Made by a program: the position numbers and the translations under genes. The notes beneath the pieces were generated by a model. That model saw nothing but the letters and a program-made list of their open reading frames with translations, did no database searches and was not told the DNA's origin. A stretch of DNA of 64,000 nucleotides from contig JAULSN010000001.1 in assembly GCA_033439765.1 (NCBI GenBank), positions 5,580,001 through 5,644,000 of the forward strand, read 5' to 3'. The stretch is from Lasiosphaeria ovina (lineage: Eukaryota; Ascomycota; Sordariomycetes; Sordariales; Lasiosphaeriaceae). Positions 58,481 to 64,000 of the stretch are shown piece after piece. Position 1 is the first letter of the stretch. The number at the start of each line of letters is the position of its first letter.

Positions 58481-59677
58481 ATGTCGCGCAAGGCTCCGTT
58501 TGGCGCCCGCGGCACCGCCGGCGCGCCCGGGGCGACGGCGTCGGCAGGAGGTATGCCGGTGCTGACGTCGGACGACATGTGCCTGGTGTGCAAGACGATC
58601 CGGTACCTCAACAAGGACATGGAGTTCCTGATCAACCCGGAGTGCTACCACTCCATGTGCAGCAACTGCGTCAATCGGCTGTTCAACGACGGGCCGAACC
58701 AGTGCCCGTACGCGGGGTGCCACAAGACGCTGCGGCGCAAGGGCTTCCGGTCGGCCTTCTTCGGCGACCTGACGGTGGAGCGCGAGGTCGACATCCGGCG
58801 GCGCGTGGCCGCCGTCTTCAACCGCGTCGAGGACGACTTCGAGACGTTGCGCGACTACAACAACTACCTGCAGATGGTCGAGGACCTGACCTTCGACCTC
58901 GTGTCGGGCACCGACGCCGGCCGCCGCGACGCTGAGGCCACGCTGCAGCAGTGGGAGGCGTCGCACAAGGCCGAGATTGAGCGCAACCGCAAGGCCGGCC
59001 GCGACGCCGACGAGATGACGCGCCGCCGCGTCAACGCCGAGCGCGACGCCGCCCGCCAGCGCCGCGTCGACGCCCTCCGCGAGGCCGAGGACGAGAAGGT
59101 CGAGCGCGCCCGCTCGCGCGAGGCCGAGCTCGACAGTCTCGCCCAGGGTGCTGCCCCCGGCGGTGGCGACGGCCAGCGCGTGCAACTTAAGAGGCGCGGC
59201 CAGATCAACCGGGCCACGGCAGCGGCAGCAGCAGCAGCTCTCGAGCCCTCGGCGGTATCAGCAGGAGCGGGGCCAGTATCATCAGGAGCATTAGCATCCG
59301 CGTCATTTTCATCCGCATCAGGCGCGCTGGCCGAAGTCGGCCGGCTCTCGATCCGCGGGCTCAAGGAGAAGCGCAAGCCGGCGGCAGCTGAGGGCCCGTA
59401 CGACCCGTTTGGCGGCATGGACTTTGTGCCGAGCCGGTACCGGGTGCGCGGGGGGCTCGACCACCCGTGGCTCGACAAGTACCGGTTGGACCGCAGCTAC
59501 GCCACGGGCGGCTACAGCTTCGACGAGTACACGCGCCGCGCCATGTTCGAGGCGTTTGCGGGCCTGGGCGTCTTTGTCGACGACGAGAAGGAGGTCGGAA
59601 TCGGCCTGTCGGCCCGCGAGGTCGCCACCATTGGCGCCGGCATCGCCGCCGTCGGCGACAGGATGGAGCTGGATTGA
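58481..59677 (+). CDS. TFB3: TFIIH subunit Tfb3 (MAT1-like)
   Basis: A single exon of 398 aa. The RING finger is at residues ~34-80: CLVCKTIRYLNKDMEFLINP, then ECYHSMCSNCVNRLF, and CPYAGCHKTLRRKGFRS. It is followed by the MAT1-type region FGDLTVEREVDIRRRVAAVF, NRVEDDFETLRDYNNYLQMVEDLTFDLV and a long basic/acidic coiled coil. Tfb3 anchors the CAK kinase (Kin28/Ccl1) to core TFIIH, for RNA polymerase II initiation and DNA repair. An Ala/Ser-rich tract (about 245-285) is unusually long. The C-terminal part has YDPFGGMDFVPSRY and the strand AREVATIGAGIAAVGDRMELD. Confidence 0.96.
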   Translation: MSRKAPFGARGTAGAPGATASAGGMPVLTSDDMCLVCKTIRYLNKDMEFLINPECYHSMCSNCVNRLFNDGPNQCPYAGCHKTLRRKGFRSAFFGDLTVEREVDIRRRVAAVFNRVEDDFETLRDYNNYLQMVEDLTFDLVSGTDAGRRDAEATLQQWEASHKAEIERNRKAGRDADEMTRRRVNAERDAARQRRVDALREAEDEKVERARSREAELDSLAQGAAPGGGDGQRVQLKRRGQINRATAAAAAAALEPSAVSAGAGPVSSGALASASFSSASGALAEVGRLSIRGLKEKRKPAAAEGPYDPFGGMDFVPSRYRVRGGLDHPWLDKYRLDRSYATGGYSFDEYTRRAMFEAFAGLGVFVDDEKEVGIGLSAREVATIGAGIAAVGDRMELD

Positions 59678-60618
59678 CAACAGCCAGCCCACGGGGACTG
59701 TATTTACCTTTTTCTGTCACTTATTCATCCTCTTTCATCTCTTCAATAAGAGGACAAGGAAGAGGGCATAGCGTCGGCGTTTTAGCAACAAGCGGATGGA
59801 ATTTTACATACACACACCCGGTCCGGGAAAAGGGGGCTGATAAACTCCATGCCGTTTTAGAGCCAAGAAGAAAAAGAACATGAAGCTATCGATCTGTAGA
59901 TAGTCAACAAATGGCATTCTCCTTGCTGAGGAAGCATAGTTAGACATGCTATGATGTCTAGGTACGATAGTATTTCACCCTGCTACCCAGTTTCACGACT
60001 GCATATAGTCAAACCTCGTCTACATGCCCTTTTTTTCCCACCAGGTGACTCTTTTAAACTCATTTTCCTGTCTATCATTTATTTCTCCACCACTCAGCCA
60101 ATAAGCCAGGCCAGGCCAGGCCCAAAGTACACGTGTCGGAAATTTGCTCATCCCATCCGTCCACAAACATGGAAAATAGAACAGTTTTCTTCAATATTGA
60201 ATGTAAAAACGGCTGCTATGATGTGAAAAATAAATAAAACGAAAAGTGAAAAAAATAAATGGGTATCAAGTCCAGCTGCGGGAGGGAATGCGTCAAGTTC
60301 GCTACCCAGTTACGTACCTAGGTAGCTTTTCTTTGCTCGCTCATGACCCAACTGAACCGTGAATACAAGAACAAGACAAAACAAAACAATGAACCACGCT
60401 AAGCCCGGATTGTCTCAAAAAAAGGAGGTTGTTGTCGTTGTTGTTGGGGGTAGTTCACTAAGTAGCAAGAATCGAATTTAATCCCTTTCTTTCTAGAAAA
60501 AAAAACATTAAAAAACAAGAAGGCTTGTTGTATGCCTAGCAATGCAAAAAAGACAATACACACAAGGCAGCCAGCAGGAATGAGAACTTTCTAAAAACCA
60601 AGTCAAATCCCCGTTCAA
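59678..60618. other. Intergenic, convergent 3' ends
   Basis: Between TFB3 and the AP180-type gene. A-rich with poly-A stretches, holds TACCTAGGTAG at 60316. No supported ORF. Confidence 0.6.
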
Positions 60619-62801
60619 CTACTGCTGCCAAGGCGTCTGCTGCGCTGGCCTCGGGAATACAGGGATCGTTTCCACCTGATCCAGACCGCCGCCTATCGTC
60701 GTCTGGTTATGCTGCCACCCCATCCCCGTTGCGTGGTTGACGAAGGCGCCCTGCCGGAACGGATTGGTGCTGCCCGTAGGCTGCGACGAGAGCGCCCCGC
60801 CAGCGGTGACGGGACGCTGCTGTTGCTGCGCAGGCGCCGGCTGGGAAGGGGCATAGTTCTTTGCGAACGGGTTGGTGCCCGTTACCATCGACTGGAGGGG
60901 GGCCGCCATGGATTGCTGCGGCTGTTGGGGAGGCGGAGACTGGAAAGGTGAGTTTGAATTAGGAGAGGCAAACGGTTGGGCTGGTTGTGGGGATGAGCGG
61001 GCAAAGGGATTCGTAGACTGGTTCGTCAACGGACGCTGCTGGACGGCTGCGGGTGCAGGCGCAGACGCGGCTGCAAAAGGTGAGCCCGTCTGCTGGTTCA
61101 TGAGCATGGACTGCCTGAAGGGGTTTGTTGTTTGTTGAGGTGTTTGAAGGGTGTTGAAGCCCGTGGGGGCACCAGTTTGGAAGCTGGCGACGGAATCTTG
61201 GGGTATCGGGGCCAGAGAACTAGGTTGGAAGCTGGGCTGAGGCGAGAAGCCCCCGAAGCCAGCCCCTGTAAAGGCCGGCTGCATTTGTTGCGGAGGTATC
61301 TGCGGGGGTAGTTGCTGTTGGATAGCGAAATTCCCGGCAGGCTGTTGCTGGAAAGGGCTGTTGGTGGGGAACCCAGTTTGTTGGGGGGCAAAGCCGTTGG
61401 GCGCGAACTGGGTCGGTTGTTGTACTTGGAAGGGAGCAGGTCCCCAAGGAGACATCCCCATTTGAACTTGCGTTGGAGGGGCTGGCTGCGCAAACATTGG
61501 CGTCTGGTTTTGTTCGATAGACTCGAAGAAATCGATAAGGTCTGCGTCTGGGCGCTTGGTGGTCTGAACCGGTTTAGAGTCGAGCTGTGGCGTCCCGTTC
61601 GTGCTGCTCGAGAAGGCTTTAGCTGTGTCACTTTTGGAAGCAGGCTCGTTCCTAGAGATCTTTGAAATCCCAGCCGAGCCACCCTTTGACTTCTTGGCCT
61701 CGAGCTCGGCCAAATACTGTCTCCTGTGGATCTCAAAGTCGGGGTCCTTCAGGTACTCTTCGAGCTGGCGCCCCAGGTTCACAGGAGCGTGTTTCAACTT
61801 AGGAACCTCCACTCTTGTGTGGTGTTCATATTGCCTTGCAATACTGAGGTACTGCACCACGAAGTCGGTCTGCCGTGTAAACGTTCGGTAGATCTCCATA
61901 GCCCTTTCGGCATCTGTTTTTGACATCTCAAAAAAGTGGCCTGCCATCGGGGTTAGCTCTCCAATGTCGGCACGGGTTCGTCAACAGGGCGGGGCTTTAC
62001 CGAGAACGTTGATCATGGCCTGGTTCAGAGACTGGAAGAGGGAGAGGAGATCCAGTACGAGCAGCCGGAAGACGGTCACGGTAATTTCGTTTTCCGGTTC
62101 AGTTTCCATAACCTGTTTGGATGTCAGAAACGCGCCTCGACACGGACAAGTACAGAAACGGCAGAACATACGTCGCACTTTAACAAGGCCGTAAGTTGGT
62201 GTTGCACAGTCTCCGTTTCTCGCAGCAGGCCCTTGTCGATTGAAAGCTTCTCCAGCCGCGCCTCCTTGGCCCGCACCCAGTCTATCTTAGTTTCTCGGTA
62301 CGCGCGCGCCCTCTCGGAGAGGTAATTCGAATAGTGTCGGATGTTTCGGCCTTGGGTTTGCCCTGCGCAAGGACAAGTCAGCGCTCGTTGCACCCGCCAC
62401 AACGGCCACAACTCAGCGGCCCGCAATCGCCAATCACTAACCATCAGAGAACATGCTCACAGCCAGCATGTTCCTGTGCTTCGCGAGGTAAGCCAGCGTA
62501 ACATCGGGCGACCCTTCACGGATCATGAGGTGGACGGTGATCAGGCTCTTGAAGACGACCGTCCATGTCGAGTCGCGCAGCCGGTACTGCAGGGCCCGAA
62601 ACACCTCGCCCACGCCGGCTTCGCCCGAGTGTGTCGCGACTAGGATGTGTTCGATGTATTTGGTCTTGGGGGGGGCGGCCTGCTCGGAAGGACATGCATC
62701 AGCGACTACTCGTAGCGCGAGGAAGGTACAGCACACGGGGGGGGTTGGCGGACCTTGATCTTGGTCGCGCCCTTGACCGACTTCTCAAAGGAGCTCGCCA
62801 T
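60619..62801 (-). CDS. AP180/CALM-type clathrin adaptor
   Basis: Five exons (62801-62754, 62679-62442, 62362-62172, 62112-62001, 61940-60619) give 636 aa; introns are 59-79 nt. The ANTH domain spans about residues 1-275: SFEKSVKGATKIK, PPKTKYIEHILVATHS, FKSLITVHLMIREG, RNIRHYSNYLSERA, VFRLLVLDLLSLFQSLNQAM, HFFEMSKTDAERAMEIYRTF. It binds phosphoinositides at the plasma membrane. The Gln/Pro-rich C-terminus carries four NPF motifs in TNPFRQ, TNPFAR, TNPFAK and TNPFRQ contexts, for EH-domain proteins such as Ede1/Pan1, and an FF-type patch, DLIDFFESIE. This is the layout of yeast Yap1801/Yap1802, acting in endocytosis. The first intron has a weak donor (GTCCGC) but joins KIK to AAPPKTKYIEH in phase. 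Confidence 0.95.
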
Positions 62802-64000
62802 GGTATTCCGAGCCGGCCACAAGTCTGGGCGACCAGACTGCGCGTTCTGGTGCTCGTTGGATTCGTTGCGCCCGATCGCTCGATCGCGTTGGGGGAGATC
62901 AAGGCGCCTGGTCCGATTTGATGTCTGGTTCGGCTCGACCGCAAGCGCAACCGACGTCGGGCCGTAATGCCTCGTCGTATTCGATGATGGTTGTAGATCT
63001 GCTGTAGTGAGTGGAAGGGAGAATTATCGGAGAGCTGCTAGTTTGGGTTGTAGTAGGTTGTAGTAGGCCGTGGTCGGGCAGCGTCTGACCTAGGCCTTAA
63101 AAGGGCCACTGGCAGCGAGCGTGGTGCGTCGTTGGACAACCTCCTCGGAAGCGGATGCTCTTTCTCTGATGGATGGGCCCAAAAACCAGGTCCCGCGTCA
63201 CAAAGGAGGGAATTGGAATAGTGTACGCATGCGCACGCACGGCCTTTGGAACCCGCCCCCCCTCCTCCCCCCCCCCTCCCAAGAAACCGCTAACAACACC
63301 CAAGGTGCAGGGTACTGTGCAGACAGTGCACTCCCTGTGCTGACTGGGTCGCCCCAAGGACATGGGTCAAACACTAAAAATGAATCAAGCGGCGGGCGGG
63401 CACCTCGCTCAGTCACTTTCAGATTTCATATTGCTTACAGTCATAGAATCAGGGAGGGCAGATTTCTACACCTCAGCCCATGTTTCGTATTAACCCGTGC
63501 AATGTATTACAAATATTTAGACATCACTGGGCTGCCGCACGCTTTATTTCCATAATGAGATTTCTGATTGTTGTCCGCTTGTATGTACTGGATACGTCTC
63601 GCTCAACATCCTGCCCCACCCCCAAGAGCGGAGAGAGACAATTTCCAAAGACAGCGCATCTCTGAGCTCTCATCCCCTGATTTCAACACAAAGATGTTTG
63701 TATGTCCTGGTATGCGAAGAATCGATTCTCTGTGCTAGACTCGACGATGTTCGGCAAAACGAGCACTGGCCCGTTCACTACCCATAGCTCCTCGCTGGTA
63801 TTTAGCTCAAGGAAGAGACATCAAGGACATGGTTCCACTTGGATATTGTAGAGGGAAAGTGCGTATTTGCATTCCTCTGCCATACGGTGGCCAACTCCCC
63901 GGACCACAGCCGCTTGCAAAATATAAGAAAAACAGATATCGGTTGGGGCAGATGAAAACCCAGAGCAATGTGAGAGAGAGGATAGTGGCAGGCGAAATAC
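62802..64000. other. Intergenic to window end
   Basis: Promoter and upstream flank of the AP180-type gene. Frames present (up to 144 codons) lack domains and overlap on both strands. C-rich tracts lie near 63258-63280. The next gene lies beyond the window. Confidence 0.55.

Noticed and set aside
1..64000. CRISPR array, bacterial operon or intact transposon
   Set aside because: The sequence is eukaryotic; the only regular array codes for TPR units. No transposase, reverse transcriptase or terminal repeats were recognised.

Overview
The window is nuclear DNA of a filamentous ascomycete, probably a sordariomycete (Sordariales/Chaetomiaceae would fit). Genes carry short GT-AG introns of about 50-180 nt, often with CTAAC-type branch points. 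Coding DNA is GC-rich, intergenic tracts are long, and the protein families are fungal: a fungal caspase-like protein, a phospholipase B, a fused HisI-HisE-HisD protein, a PNP-NB-ARC-TPR receptor and a HET-domain protein. I assembled gene models by hand from six-frame reading and splice-site logic; every join given below restores the frame. No homology search was run.

Layout. 1-3.5 kb: no convincing gene. 3.5-5.3 kb (+): caspase-like protein whose nucleophile position is Ala. 6.1-8.3 kb (-): GPI-anchored lysophospholipase/phospholipase B. 8.3-12.5 kb: gene-poor, with a degenerate tRNA-like locus near 12.0 kb. 12.5-13.7 kb (-): Gfd2/YDR514C-like RNase H-fold protein with an RRM-like tail. 13.7-25.4 kb: an accessory island holding a PNP-NB-ARC-TPR NLR-type receptor (-), a HET-domain gene (+), an ankyrin-repeat scrap (-) and small ORF remnants. 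Both large island genes are interrupted by one in-frame TAG where CAG is expected.

25.5-64 kb is mostly conserved housekeeping: trifunctional histidine biosynthesis protein (-), TAF9 (+), lipin-type phosphatidate phosphatase (-), a membrane-anchored FN3/coiled-coil protein (+), a twin-CX9C Cmc1-like protein (+), D-amino-acid oxidase (-), a FAR-17a/AIG1-like membrane protein (-), an 806-residue protein of unknown function (+), the prefoldin-like Bud27/URI (+), NudC (-), TFIIH subunit Tfb3 (+) and an AP180-type clathrin adaptor (-). These are independently transcribed genes, not a metabolic cluster. TAF9 and Tfb3 both serve RNA polymerase II initiation, and Bud27/URI serves polymerase assembly.

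The most interesting part is the stretch between the lysophospholipase and histidine genes. From memory, the Neurospora crassa his-3 region has the recombination hotspot cog lying between his-3 and a lysophospholipase gene (lpl). Here the matching interval has grown to about 17 kb and contains allorecognition-type genes that look decayed or inactivated by C-to-T changes at CpA, the classical RIP signature. I did not find a wholly new multi-gene system. The best leads are the inactivated NLR/HET island, the near-identical 42-residue TPR units, and the pseudo-caspase.
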